Below, piece by piece: positions 16,702 through 25,869 of a stretch of DNA of 64,000 bases. Position numbers and translations under genes: made by a program. Source of the stretch: Sphingobium sp. Leaf26 (lineage in GTDB: Bacteria > Pseudomonadota > Alphaproteobacteria > Sphingomonadales > Sphingomonadaceae); NCBI RefSeq assembly GCF_001421665.1, contig NZ_LMKV01000012.1, positions 454,185 through 518,184 on the forward strand, in the 5' to 3' direction. The notes under the pieces are model-generated. The model saw only the letters and a program-made list of their open reading frames with translations. It had not been told where the DNA came from and did no database searches. The stretch's first letter is position 1; each line of letters opens with the position of its first letter.

Positions 16702-18024
16702 TCAATGATCGAGCGTCTCGCCGTTCCGCAAGGGCGGCGGGCGTTTCACCTTCTTGATCTGGCGCAGCCCCAGGAACACCACGCCGATGATCGCGGGGAT
16801 CAGCGCCAGATCGATCCCGCTGGGCAGATGCGCACCCTGATGCTCGATGGCTTCCTTGATATGGTGCCACAGACCCAGCGCGTAATAGCTGATCGCCACG
16901 ACCGACAGGCCTTCGACCGTATGTTGCAGGCGAAGCTGCAATCCGGTTCTGCGGTCCATGGAAGCGAGCAGGTCGCGATTGCGACGGGCGAGCGCGGTAT
17001 CGACGCGGGTGCGGAGCATGGCGCTGGTCCAGGCGATCCGCTGCGACAAATCCTCCAGCCGTCGCCCGAATGCGTCGCAGGTGCGCATGGCGGGGAGGAG
17101 CCGACGCTCGGTAAAATCGTCGAGTGAGCGATAGCCGCGAACCTGCGCCACTTCCAGCCGACGGATGCGGTCGAAGCAGAGTTCGGCATAGGCATGGGTT
17201 GCGCTCATTCGATAACGGGTGCGTGCGACGATCTGCGCCAGTTCGGCGCTGAGCGAGGACAGGGTTTCCAGCACGGCGTCCGCGTCCGCCTGCGGTTCCG
17301 CTACGCATGTAGTTACGTCGGTCAACCGCTGTTCCAGTGTGGCGAGAAGGGGCGTTGCCTGTTGCGCTTCGGGCAGGCCCAATAGCGCTATCTTGCGATA
17401 ATTGCCCAATTCCTGAAGCCGCTGAACCAGCAGGGAGGCTTCCGCTCCCTCCAGCCCCCGGTCGTGAACAAGCAAGCGGCCAAAGCCATTATCGTGGAGG
17501 CGGAAATCGGCCCAGACCCGCGCACGCCCCTGCGCCACATCGGAAATGGTCAGGTCATCTGCCATGAAATAGCTGGAGATCGATATATTGGTCGGCTCCT
17601 GCCGGGTCAGCGCGATTTGAGTCGATCGGATGATCTGGCCGGGAAGGCTATCGATCCAATGGGCAACCGGCGTGAAAGGCGACAGGTCGAACGGTTCGCC
17701 ATAGCCGTCTGCAATAAAGCTGTAGGTTATAAATTCGCTATGCCGTTCCCAGGAGAAGCCGAGTGCGCCGACGCGACAGGCGAAGAAGCGATCGCCTGCA
17801 TCAGGGGAGGGGCCATCCGATGGCAGCAGGTCATTGAGCGCGGCGATGCTGGTGCGGGCCTGCTGCTCATCGACGATCATCATGAATTGCACGGCACGCG
17901 CCGGCGCATCCATGCGTGGCATTTTGCGAATGTGCATCTCGCGCGAGAGCGAAGCGCGCAGGGCATGGCTGCGCCGCGTCAGATTTTGGAAGGGACCATC
18001 GCCCGTTGGTGTGCCGGCTTCCAT
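16702..18024 (-). CDS. DUF3422 family membrane protein
   Basis: A 440-residue protein of the DUF3422 family: N-terminal SHALRASLSREMHIRKMPRM motif, long alpha-helical middle (about 180-380, coiled-coil-like with LSQRIAWTSAMLRTRVDTAL) and two C-terminal membrane segments (AISYYALGLWHHI and IDLALIPAIIGVVFLGL) ending in a basic tail. Function is unknown. It is the last gene of a TSUP-TIGR02186-DUF3422 unit, 87 bp after TIGR02186; the topology suggests a cytoplasmic coiled-coil sensor or anchor, which is inference. Confidence 0.85.
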   Translation of the reverse strand: MEAGTPTGDGPFQNLTRRSHALRASLSREMHIRKMPRMDAPARAVQFMMIVDEQQARTSIAALNDLLPSDGPSPDAGDRFFACRVGALGFSWERHSEFITYSFIADGYGEPFDLSPFTPVAHWIDSLPGQIIRSTQIALTRQEPTNISISSYFMADDLTISDVAQGRARVWADFRLHDNGFGRLLVHDRGLEGAEASLLVQRLQELGNYRKIALLGLPEAQQATPLLATLEQRLTDVTTCVAEPQADADAVLETLSSLSAELAQIVARTRYRMSATHAYAELCFDRIRRLEVAQVRGYRSLDDFTERRLLPAMRTCDAFGRRLEDLSQRIAWTSAMLRTRVDTALARRNRDLLASMDRRTGLQLRLQHTVEGLSVVAISYYALGLWHHIKEAIEHQGAHLPSGIDLALIPAIIGVVFLGLRQIKKVKRPPPLRNGETLDH

Positions 18025-18111
18025 TTGTGTTTCGATCCCCCCCGATCTGTTTGCTGCTATGCTAATGGCCCCTGAACATGCTGCAATGGGTCCGGTCCAA
18101 AGAATGAGGCA

Positions 18112-18864
18112 TCAAATGCGGCGGGCGATGGCGCCGGCGGCCCATCCCATGCCGACTGCCATGGCGATCGCCACCAGCCCATAGACGAAGGACCAATGTT
18201 CGGCCGCGGTGGCGATGAACTGTTCGAAGCCGGACTTGCGCACGGTGATGTCGCGCACAGCGGCGGCGACGACGCGGCCATCCTGCACCAGGAAGGTTTC
18301 GGCGGTATAGTCGCCCACGATGACGCGCGCAGAGAGCGGCAGGCGGGCGCGATAGAGGACGCCGTCAGTGATTTCGACTGTGCCGGGGCGTTCCACGAAC
18401 AGACCGGACCGCGCGCGCAGGTCGACCAGTCCTTCCTGGAAGCGGGACAGTTCGCCGCTCTCGTTCAACGAGGCGGGGGAAAGTTGCAGCTTGTCGACGC
18501 CCAGTTCGTAGATGGCGGCGGTGCGTTCATCGACGATCCGGTCGATCGGCCGGGATGAAGCCATGGCGTAGAAGCTGGGCGCGGAGCGGAAGCGCGCTGT
18601 ATCGGCATTGACCCAGATGCCAGCAACCTTCTGCTTTTCGCGCATGGTGATCGATTGTTCCGGCCCTTTCAGCACCACGACGATGTCGGCTGGCTTGTCG
18701 GGCTGGCGCCCATCGGGATAGACGATCGCACCGAACAGCAGCAGATCCGCGCCGGTGAAGCTGTATTGAATCTCCACGTCGCGCTGCGATACGTCGGGCA
18801 CAAGTTGCGGTTCGTCCGCACCGATCAGCAGCAGGGCGGCGAGCAAAACGGCAAGGCTGCGCAT
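18112..18864 (-). CDS. TIGR02186 family protein (TSUP-associated)
   Basis: A 250-residue secreted or membrane-anchored protein: signal peptide MRSLAVLLAALLLIG, a beta-rich periplasmic body (VEIQYSFTGADLLLFGAIVYP, DIVVVLKGPEQSITMREKQK) and one C-terminal membrane helix (WSFVYGLVAIAMAVGMGWAA). The start at 18864 overlaps the TSUP stop as TGATG; an in-frame extension upstream merely runs antisense through the transporter. TIGR02186 proteins usually sit next to TauE/SafE-like permeases, as here, and may be a periplasmic partner. Biochemical role is not known. Confidence 0.85.
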   Translation of the reverse strand: MRSLAVLLAALLLIGADEPQLVPDVSQRDVEIQYSFTGADLLLFGAIVYPDGRQPDKPADIVVVLKGPEQSITMREKQKVAGIWVNADTARFRSAPSFYAMASSRPIDRIVDERTAAIYELGVDKLQLSPASLNESGELSRFQEGLVDLRARSGLFVERPGTVEITDGVLYRARLPLSARVIVGDYTAETFLVQDGRVVAAAVRDITVRKSGFEQFIATAAEHWSFVYGLVAIAMAVGMGWAAGAIARRI

Positions 18865-19799
18865 CAGCCCACCTCGATCATATAGATTTCGTCCGGCCGC
18901 CAGCCCAGACCCAGCGCCATGCGCACAGCAACCAGCAGCACGATCGCGGCGAGGAGGATGCGCAGATACTCCGGGCGGATCGACATGGATATGCGGGTGC
19001 CAATCTGCGCGCCCACCACGCTGCCGATCAACAGCAGCAGCGCCAGCACCAGGTCTACCGCTTTGGTCGTCATGGCGTGCATCATCGTTGTCGCCATGGT
19101 GACGAACAAAATCTGGAACAGCGATGTGCCGACCACCGCCTGTGTCGCCATGCCCAGCAGATAAAGCATGGCCGGGACCAAGATGAAACCGCCGCCAACG
19201 CCCAGCAACATGGTGAGGATGCCGGTCGCCATGCCGAGCAGCAGCGGTGCCAGCGGTGAAATAAAAAGGCCTGACCGATAGAAGCGCCAGCGCATCGGCA
19301 GGGCGGCGACCAGCGGATGATGGCGGCGCTTGCGGGCGGGCGGTCGCTTGCCGGTCTTGAGCGCGACCAGCGCCTGAATCGATTCCTTTGCCATAAGGGC
19401 ACCGATGCCACCCAGCATCAGCACATAGAGGATGCCGATGACGGTATCTATCTGTCCCAGATATTGCAGCAGGCGGAAGATGAAAACACCCATGCCAGCG
19501 CCGATCACGCCACCGGCGATTAGGACGCCGCCCATGCGGAAATCGACGGTGCCGCGTGACATATGGGTAAATACGCCCGACACGCTGGCCCCCGTGACCT
19601 GCGACGCGGCCGAGGCGGCGGCGACGGTAGGAGGGATGCCGTAGAAGATCAGCAGCGGCGTGGTCAGAAAGCCGCCGCCCACGCCGAACATGCCGGACAG
19701 CAGGCCGACGACGCCGCCAAGGCCGATGATGACAAGCGCGTTGACCGACAGATTGGCTATGGGCAGGTAGAGATCCATGCCAGTCGGGGTTACCGCCAA
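18864..19799 (-). CDS. TSUP family (TauE/SafE) sulfite/organosulfonate permease
   Basis: A 311-residue inner-membrane protein with about eight hydrophobic segments in two homologous halves. The glycine-rich family motifs GLGGVVGLLSGMFGVGGGFL and MLLGVGGGFILVPAML are visible; a cytoplasmic basic loop (KTGKRPPARKRRHH) separates the halves. TSUP permeases move sulfite, sulfonates or related anions, often exporting sulfite. First gene of a three-gene minus-strand operon. Substrate is inferred from family only. Confidence 0.88.
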   Translation of the reverse strand: MAVTPTGMDLYLPIANLSVNALVIIGLGGVVGLLSGMFGVGGGFLTTPLLIFYGIPPTVAAASAASQVTGASVSGVFTHMSRGTVDFRMGGVLIAGGVIGAGMGVFIFRLLQYLGQIDTVIGILYVLMLGGIGALMAKESIQALVALKTGKRPPARKRRHHPLVAALPMRWRFYRSGLFISPLAPLLLGMATGILTMLLGVGGGFILVPAMLYLLGMATQAVVGTSLFQILFVTMATTMMHAMTTKAVDLVLALLLLIGSVVGAQIGTRISMSIRPEYLRILLAAIVLLVAVRMALGLGWRPDEIYMIEVG

Positions 19800-19835
19800 C
19801 CAGCGCCGATATAAAGCCGCGATGGCACCGTTGAA

Positions 19836-20933
19836 TCAAAAATCTGCTGCCAAGGTGACGGCAAGGCCAGATCCGGGGCGGGCATGCCCAGCTATCCGCT
19901 GTCGCCATTCGACCGAAAGGCGCGCGTTGTTCTGCGGCAGGGGCAGGCGAATTTGTAGCTCAGGACCGATGTCGAGGCGGCTGGCACCAGGCTGCGCACC
20001 ACCGGACAGGGCGATACCAAGACGCAAAGGCGTGGCGGACAGCGGCGTCGTCAACGAGAACTTGCCGTCTATGAATGCATCCCGTTGCCGAAAGCCCACG
20101 AATCCGGTCTGGACATAGGCTTCCGTCATGAGCGACGGTGCGATCGCTGTCGGGCCGAAGCCGCCCACTGCCATCACCGCATTGGCGTTGCGACCGCCGA
20201 CTCCCAAGGCGATACGGCGTTCTGTCGCGAGGCTGATGGGAAGAGAACGGACCGGCTGGATGGCCAGGCCGACCGCCCCTTCCGGCGCGGCCGGGCGGTG
20301 GAGCGCGCTGGTCGCACGACCATAGGCGGTCATTCGGGTCGCGGCGTGAGGCGCGAGGTCATAATCCAGACGCAGACCGGCCTGCGATCCGCCGAGTTGG
20401 CCTGCCGTGACTGTCTTGCTGCCCACTGATCCACCGGCGCGCCACAGGAGCCAGGCGCCAGCGTGCCATCGGTCAGCTGTAGCCGTCTTCCTGAGTAGCG
20501 GTGGCATGCTGACGGTCAGGCTGTGGGAGCCACTGATATAATCCGGGTCGCTCGCATAATGGCGGTTGGCGAAGCCGGTTGTGAAGGTGATGAAGTTCAT
20601 CAGGTCGACCGGTATCTCTTCCTTGCGCGTTGGCGGCGGGTTGGAAACCGGAGAGAGCACAGTGCTGGGCGGTACAGGCGTCATGCCCATGGTCAGGGCG
20701 GAAAGGGCGGTGGCGGGCATAGTCACGATAGCGCTGGCTGCCAGCCGGGCTGACGGAGCAATCACCGGTACAGGCATTGGTAAAGGCACGGATATGGGCA
20801 CGAATGTCGGCAAGGCGATGGGGGCGCGCTGTCCCGTGGTCATGATGTCGGGGCCAAAGAGGCGCAGCATCATCCAGCCTGCCAGCAGCACGGCGAAGAA
20901 ACGCAAGGGGCGACCGCTTGCGCTGCGCGTCAT
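19836..20933 (-). CDS. Hypothetical protein with N-terminal anchor and barrel-like C-terminus
   Basis: A 365-residue protein I do not recognise. Residues about 8-27 are a hydrophobic signal anchor (RFFAVLLAGWMMLRLFG), then a Pro/Val-rich low-complexity linker (VPISVPLPMPVPVIAP), then from about 130 amphipathic alternating strands ending in an aromatic residue (LAVTLAADF), as in outer-membrane barrels. It is coupled by a four-base overlap to the NfrB-like glycosyltransferase, suggesting a joint role in polysaccharide export or secretion analogous to NfrA/NfrB. That is inference. Confidence 0.7.
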   Translation of the reverse strand: MTRSASGRPLRFFAVLLAGWMMLRLFGPDIMTTGQRAPIALPTFVPISVPLPMPVPVIAPSARLAASAIVTMPATALSALTMGMTPVPPSTVLSPVSNPPPTRKEEIPVDLMNFITFTTGFANRHYASDPDYISGSHSLTVSMPPLLRKTATADRWHAGAWLLWRAGGSVGSKTVTAGQLGGSQAGLRLDYDLAPHAATRMTAYGRATSALHRPAAPEGAVGLAIQPVRSLPISLATERRIALGVGGRNANAVMAVGGFGPTAIAPSLMTEAYVQTGFVGFRQRDAFIDGKFSLTTPLSATPLRLGIALSGGAQPGASRLDIGPELQIRLPLPQNNARLSVEWRQRIAGHARPGSGLAVTLAADF

Positions 20934-22318
20934 GGCTCGGTCTTCAGATCGGGGAAACTATGCTGGGTCTTGTCCCAAGTGAGCGGTTGCCCCAGCAGTG
21001 ACCGGGCGTAGAGGGCCATCGCCCGCCGGGCTGCCAATATGGCGATATAGTTGGCAATGACGGTGCGGGGAATGGCCATCAGCCCGTGATGCCATCCATA
21101 GGCGCGGCCCACGAACAGGGCGCGCATGATCGTGCGCCACAGCATCAGGCCGAGGTTGCACCAGAGTAGTCCGTTGATCAAAGGCGGCAGCGGTGGCTGG
21201 AGGAATGGCACCACGATTCCGATCGCCGCGATCAACGCCCAAAGGATCAGCGCCAGATAGGCGGCGAACAGGACGAAGGCGGCCAGAGTGGCGCGGCGAT
21301 CGCGGATGCGCATCCACCATTCGGCCGGCCCGCCATGCCATCCCATCCGGTCCCACCCGGCCAGCGATATGCCCACCATCCAGCGCGCCTTCTGCTTGAC
21401 GGCGGCATGGATGCTGTCGGGGAAATATTCGCGGGTGGCCACCAGCGCGCCAGTCCGGTCGCGCATCCGTACGAACACGCCGCGTCCACCCATATGGGCG
21501 ATCCGAAGGCCGGCCTCATAATCCTCCGTCAGCGAAGACGGGTCGAACGGTCCTTCATGGATCGGATCGACCAGGCGACCGAGCATATGCCGTTCGAAGG
21601 CACAGGCGACGCCGGCGGATGGGATGGAAGCGCCCAGCGCCTCCCTTACGGTCAGCGCCTTTCCATGGTTTTCAGCAAATTCATCCCCATAATGATTACC
21701 GATGGCGCGGGCCAGCCAGCCGCCACGACCGCGTAGAGGCAGAACCGGCAACTGCACCAGCGGGAAACGGTCGATCATGAAATCGAACAGACGGATCTCG
21801 TCGGGATGCACCACATCCTCGGCATCGTGCAGCAGCACGGCCTTGAAAGGGCGACCGATGCGGCCTTCCATGTCGATCATCGCGCGCCATAGGGTGTTGA
21901 GGCAGTCGGCTTTGGTGCTGGGACCGGGGCGTGGATTGACTCCGATGATGATGCGGGGATCACCGGCCGCGACCGGGGCCACCATGTTCAATGTTTCCGG
22001 ATCGTTGGGATAGATGCCGACAAAAATCCGGAAGTCATCCTGCGGCCAGCAAGCAAGCGCATGACGTAGCATCGGACCTATGACATCGGCTTCCCGCCAG
22101 GCTGGGATGAATATGGCGATGCTGCCGGGGCTGCATGATGCCGGAAGGGTGGCAGTGGTCATGCGTGGGTGGCGGGCATAGATGGTCAGATTGCGCCAGC
22201 AACGACGGAACAGAAAAAGGGCATCGACCATCAGGTCGTCCAGTCCGCCGATTGCCAGTCCGACGACGGCGAACAGCAGGATTTCACGATGCAGGGCCAT
22301 CAGGCCCGCGGTCAGCAT
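20930..22318 (-). CDS. Membrane glycosyltransferase family 2, NfrB/bacteriophage N4 adsorption protein B-like
   Basis: A processive-type GT2 enzyme of about 462 residues. An N-terminal membrane helix (ILLFAVVGLAIGGLDDLMVD) precedes the GT-A domain: AIFIPAWREADVIG, a KADCLNTLW segment, LLHDAEDVVHPDE (DxD-like metal site), a TEDYEAGLRI motif and QKARWMVGISLAGW (Q-x-x-RW acceptor motif), then three C-terminal membrane helices. The start at 22318 (MLTAGLM) has GGGGGA just upstream; an ATG at 22384 would add a Pro-containing extension. Relatives synthesise a beta-linked surface polysaccharide used as the N4 receptor. Confidence 0.85.
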   Translation of the reverse strand: MLTAGLMALHREILLFAVVGLAIGGLDDLMVDALFLFRRCWRNLTIYARHPRMTTATLPASCSPGSIAIFIPAWREADVIGPMLRHALACWPQDDFRIFVGIYPNDPETLNMVAPVAAGDPRIIIGVNPRPGPSTKADCLNTLWRAMIDMEGRIGRPFKAVLLHDAEDVVHPDEIRLFDFMIDRFPLVQLPVLPLRGRGGWLARAIGNHYGDEFAENHGKALTVREALGASIPSAGVACAFERHMLGRLVDPIHEGPFDPSSLTEDYEAGLRIAHMGGRGVFVRMRDRTGALVATREYFPDSIHAAVKQKARWMVGISLAGWDRMGWHGGPAEWWMRIRDRRATLAAFVLFAAYLALILWALIAAIGIVVPFLQPPLPPLINGLLWCNLGLMLWRTIMRALFVGRAYGWHHGLMAIPRTVIANYIAILAARRAMALYARSLLGQPLTWDKTQHSFPDLKTEP

Positions 22319-22818
22319 GTCCCCCAAAGGCTTGACCCCCACCCCTATCGCAAAGAGGATGACATTTGCGTCAGGTGGTTCCAAGTCTTTTGCAGATTTT
22401 ACGCATAAGCCATTGTAATACGGTGCAGGATAAATGCTGTACCTGCCTTTGGGCGAGTGGTCGGCTGGAAAAACGGCATGAATCGAGTGCTTTCAATCCT
22501 GACCTTCGCGCGGGCAAGGCGATGCTGTGCGAGGCCGGTTTTGCCATAAGCATGTCCACCGATATCCTCGTTTTTTAAGCCGAGGTCTGTCCGAAAAAAG
22601 AAGCGAAGGGCGACATATTTCCGGGGTCTTTGCTGTCTACCTCGTCCGATTACGCCACGCTGCGCCGGATAGCGCGGCCGGTTGCCTCGGTGTCGCGATA
22701 AGCGGGTTCGCCAAGGGAACGCGGCGATGCTATTATTCCTGCGCTCGTGGTGCGAGTCGAACGCGGTATGGGCCAATCGACCAGTCTCTACATTCTACTG
22801 TACGGGAGGAGGGCGACC
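22319..22818. other. 500-bp intergenic region, no convincing gene
   Basis: This stretch lies between divergent genes and has short AT-rich patches near 22380-22440 suitable for promoters. Two overlapping open frames here (22399-22776 minus, 22527-22904 plus) have no recognisable domain, biased composition and no good ribosome site. I see no RNA gene or clear repeat. Confidence 0.5.
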
Positions 22819-22992
22819 ATGGAGATGGATGTCAATTATCTGCTGCATCGCCAGCAAGTGTCTTTGATGCGGGCACAAAGTTCGCGGTCCCGACAGGCGC
22901 GTGATGCCTATGAAAGTTTGGCCCATAGCTATGCCGACCGGGTCGACGCGCATCGTCGGGAAAATGAGAGGCTGATCATCCGGTCGCATTGA
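22819..22992 (+). CDS. Small conserved-type protein, 57 aa
   Basis: A 57-residue protein beginning MEMDVNYLLHRQQVSLMRA, with a strong GGGAGGAGGG site 5-8 bases before the ATG at 22819, which is why this start is preferred over the upstream frame from 22747. The sequence is a charged helix (SRQARDAYESLAHSYADRVD). The opening MDVNYL-HRQQVSL resembles short hypothetical proteins I associate with sphingomonads. Function unknown. Confidence 0.7.
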   Translation: MEMDVNYLLHRQQVSLMRAQSSRSRQARDAYESLAHSYADRVDAHRRENERLIIRSH

Positions 22993-23001
22993 TCGCTTTG
23001 C

Positions 23002-23400
23002 TCAGCGCCGCTGGATCAGCCTGTCGATCGCCAGGCGGTGGGTTTCGTCGTCACCGCATTCGCGTTCCAATACGGCCTTGATGCGCTGAAGATCCGCCTC
23101 GGTCAGATGTTCGATGCCGATGAAATCGTTCCGGGCCGCATCGACGGCGCGGATCAGCTCATCAAGTTTTGCCTGAATCGCGGAGCCGTCGCGATTTTGC
23201 GCATTCTGGATCAGGAACACCATCAGGAAGGTGACGATGGTAGTGCCGGTGTTAATGACCAGTTGCCATGTGTCGGAATAATGGAAGATCGGACCCGTTA
23301 CCAGCCAGAGGGTGACCGTGATGAGGGCGAGGACGAAGGCGCTGGGCTGGCCCGCCCAACTGGCAACGCGGTGTGACAAGGCCGCGAAAATTCGATCCAT
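23002..23400 (-). CDS. Low-affinity iron permease family protein
   Basis: A 132-residue small membrane protein: RVASWAGQPSAFVLALITVT and WQLVINTGTTIVTFLMVFLIQNAQNRD form two transmembrane helices, followed by a cytoplasmic helix (IQAKLDELIRAVDAARNDFIGIEHL). The TTIVTFLMVFLIQ-NRD signature is that of the fungal Fet4-related low-affinity iron permease family, whose short bacterial members have unproven transport activity. It ends 9 bp from the convergent 57-aa gene. Confidence 0.85.
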   Translation of the reverse strand: MDRIFAALSHRVASWAGQPSAFVLALITVTLWLVTGPIFHYSDTWQLVINTGTTIVTFLMVFLIQNAQNRDGSAIQAKLDELIRAVDAARNDFIGIEHLTEADLQRIKAVLERECGDDETHRLAIDRLIQRR

Positions 23401-23470
23401 GTGCGATTCTTTCTCTACAAAGTTGCGTCATTTATCCCTTGTTCAGCCGGAAAACGCCATGGACGGCGCG

Positions 23471-23791
23471 ATGCGATCCTTTCATTTTCGTGCTGCAATG
23501 GCGGCAGCACTTTTCGCCCTTCCTGCTTGCACATCCCTTTCGCCCGAATCACGGCTGCGGTCCGAACTTGTGGAGGCTGGCATGTCGCCGCGCATGGCCG
23601 GTTGCATGGCCGAGCGGATGGTGGATCGACTGAGTCTGATGCAGTTACGAAAGCTCCAGTCGCTCGCCTCGCTCCGCAAATCTCACAGTGGCAGGATGAG
23701 CGCGGACCAATTGCTTCACAAGGTCCGGGCCTTGCAGGATCCGGAGATTTTCGCTGTCACCAGCAGTTCCGCGCTGGCTTACGCCTTCTGA
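23471..23791 (+). CDS. Small lipoprotein of unknown function
   Basis: About 106 residues starting MRSFHFRAAMAAALF and containing a lipobox LPAC, so the mature lipoprotein begins at Cys20. The mature part is helical (LRSELVEAGMSPRMAGCMAERMVDRLSLMQLRKLQ) with the look of a short membrane-proximal alpha-helical domain. An ATG at 23459 adds four residues; 23471 gives the standard signal-peptide length. Function unknown. Confidence 0.7.
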   Translation: MRSFHFRAAMAAALFALPACTSLSPESRLRSELVEAGMSPRMAGCMAERMVDRLSLMQLRKLQSLASLRKSHSGRMSADQLLHKVRALQDPEIFAVTSSSALAYAF

Positions 23792-23798
23792 ACTTGGC

Positions 23799-23813
23799 GG
23801 ACCGATCCGGTCC
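23799..23813 (+). terminator. Perfect six-bp hairpin after the lipoprotein gene
   Basis: GGACCG and CGGTCC flank a three-base ATC loop eight bases after the stop codon. There is no T-run, so it may be a 3' stabilising hairpin rather than a terminator. Confidence 0.35.
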
Positions 23814-23840
23814 GAAAACGCTCAGATCGGCTTCCCGGGC

Positions 23841-23869
23841 TTTGCAATTTTGCAAAGTCGTTTTGCGAA
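23841..23869 (+). promoter_or_regulatory. Tandem TTTGCAAA-type operator upstream of sucC
   Basis: Three near-identical boxes occur in a row: TTTGCAAT (23841-23848), TTTGCAAA (23849-23856) and TTTGCGAA (23862-23869); the first two also form an 8-bp inverted repeat. The sequence resembles the TTTGCAAA-N4-TTTGCAAA operator described for short-chain-fatty-acyl regulators of the ScfR/RamB/PccR type. It sits 70-100 bp before the sucC start, where a promoter operator is expected. Binding factor is inferred. Confidence 0.5.
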
Positions 23870-23938
23870 ATTTTCTGGCGCCCTGCTTTTGCCTGTGCTT
23901 AGCCGCTGACATCAGATTTCAGCGAAAGGGCGCGCCCC

Positions 23939-25138
<1,200 letters not shown>

Positions 25139-25172
25139 CCGTCTACTTCGCCTGAACGATACACCAAAGGGT

Positions 25173-25200
25173 GCGGGGGGACCGGAAACGGTCCGCCCGT
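25173..25200 (+). terminator. Strong hairpin between sucC and etfB
   Basis: GGACCG-GAAA-CGGTCC (25179-25194) forms a perfect stem with a GAAA loop, extended outward by GCGGG pairing with CCCG(T) past one G-G mismatch. No T-run follows. It may attenuate or process the sucC-etfBA transcript. Confidence 0.4.
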
Positions 25201-25234
25201 GCTCGCATTGGCGTTTATAGAGGAGGATGTTGAG

Positions 25235-25869
25235 ATGAAGATCCTTGTGCCCGTGAAGCGGGTGATTGACTATAATGTGAAGCCGCGGGTGAAGGCGGAC
25301 GGTACGGGCGTCGATCTGGCGAACGTGAAGATGAGCGCACGGCGCTCGCCATGGGCGCGGACCGGGCGATCCTGATCCAGACCGATGACGAGGTCGAGCC
25401 GCTGGGCGTCGCCAAGCTGCTCGCCAAGGTGCAGGAAGAGGAAGGCGCAGGCCTCATCATCCTGGGCAAGCAGGCGATCGACGACGACAGCAACCAGACC
25501 GGCCAGATGCTGGCCGCGCTGCTGGGTCTGCCGCAGGGCACCTTCGCCAGCAAGGTCGAGGTCGAAGGCGACAGCGTCAACGTGACCCGCGAAGTCGACG
25601 GCGGCCTGGAGACGGTGAAGCTTTCCACCCCGGCGATCATCACCACCGACCTGCGTCTCAACGAACCGCGTTACGCTTCGCTGCCCAACATCATGAAGGC
25701 GAAGGCCAAGCCGCTGGCGAACAAGACCCCCGCCGATTATGGCGTGGACACAAGCGCCCGTCTGGAGACGCTCAAGGTGTCCGAACCGCCCAAGCGCTCG
25801 GCCGGCATCAAGGTCGCCGATGTCGATGAACTGGTGGGCAAGCTCAAGGCTCTGGGAGTGGCAGCATGA
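25235..25869 (+). pseudogene. etfB: Electron transfer flavoprotein subunit beta, internally deleted and frameshifted
   Basis: GGAGG precedes an ATG at 25235 that opens a typical EtfB N-terminus ([20 protein letters not shown], through VDLANVKMS). At about 25334-25336 the frame breaks and stops at 25371-25373, while the homologous sequence resumes in another frame at [14 protein letters not shown] and continues to 25869. Compared with the family, about 38 residues (the MNPFDEIAVEEA through QETL segment) are missing, equal to about 115 nt; restoring them would give the usual 249 residues. The downstream part ([29 protein letters not shown]) looks normal. Either a true disrupted gene or a sequence/assembly error; reinitiation at ATG 25351 would lack the N-terminus. 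Confidence 0.85.

Noticed and set aside
22399-22904. Two overlapping open frames in the gap before the 57-aa gene
   Set aside because: No ribosome site, no domain, biased composition, mutually overlapping.
25235-25373. Programmed frameshift in etfB
   Set aside because: The break is not just a frame change: about 38 conserved residues are missing, and no slippery sequence is seen.
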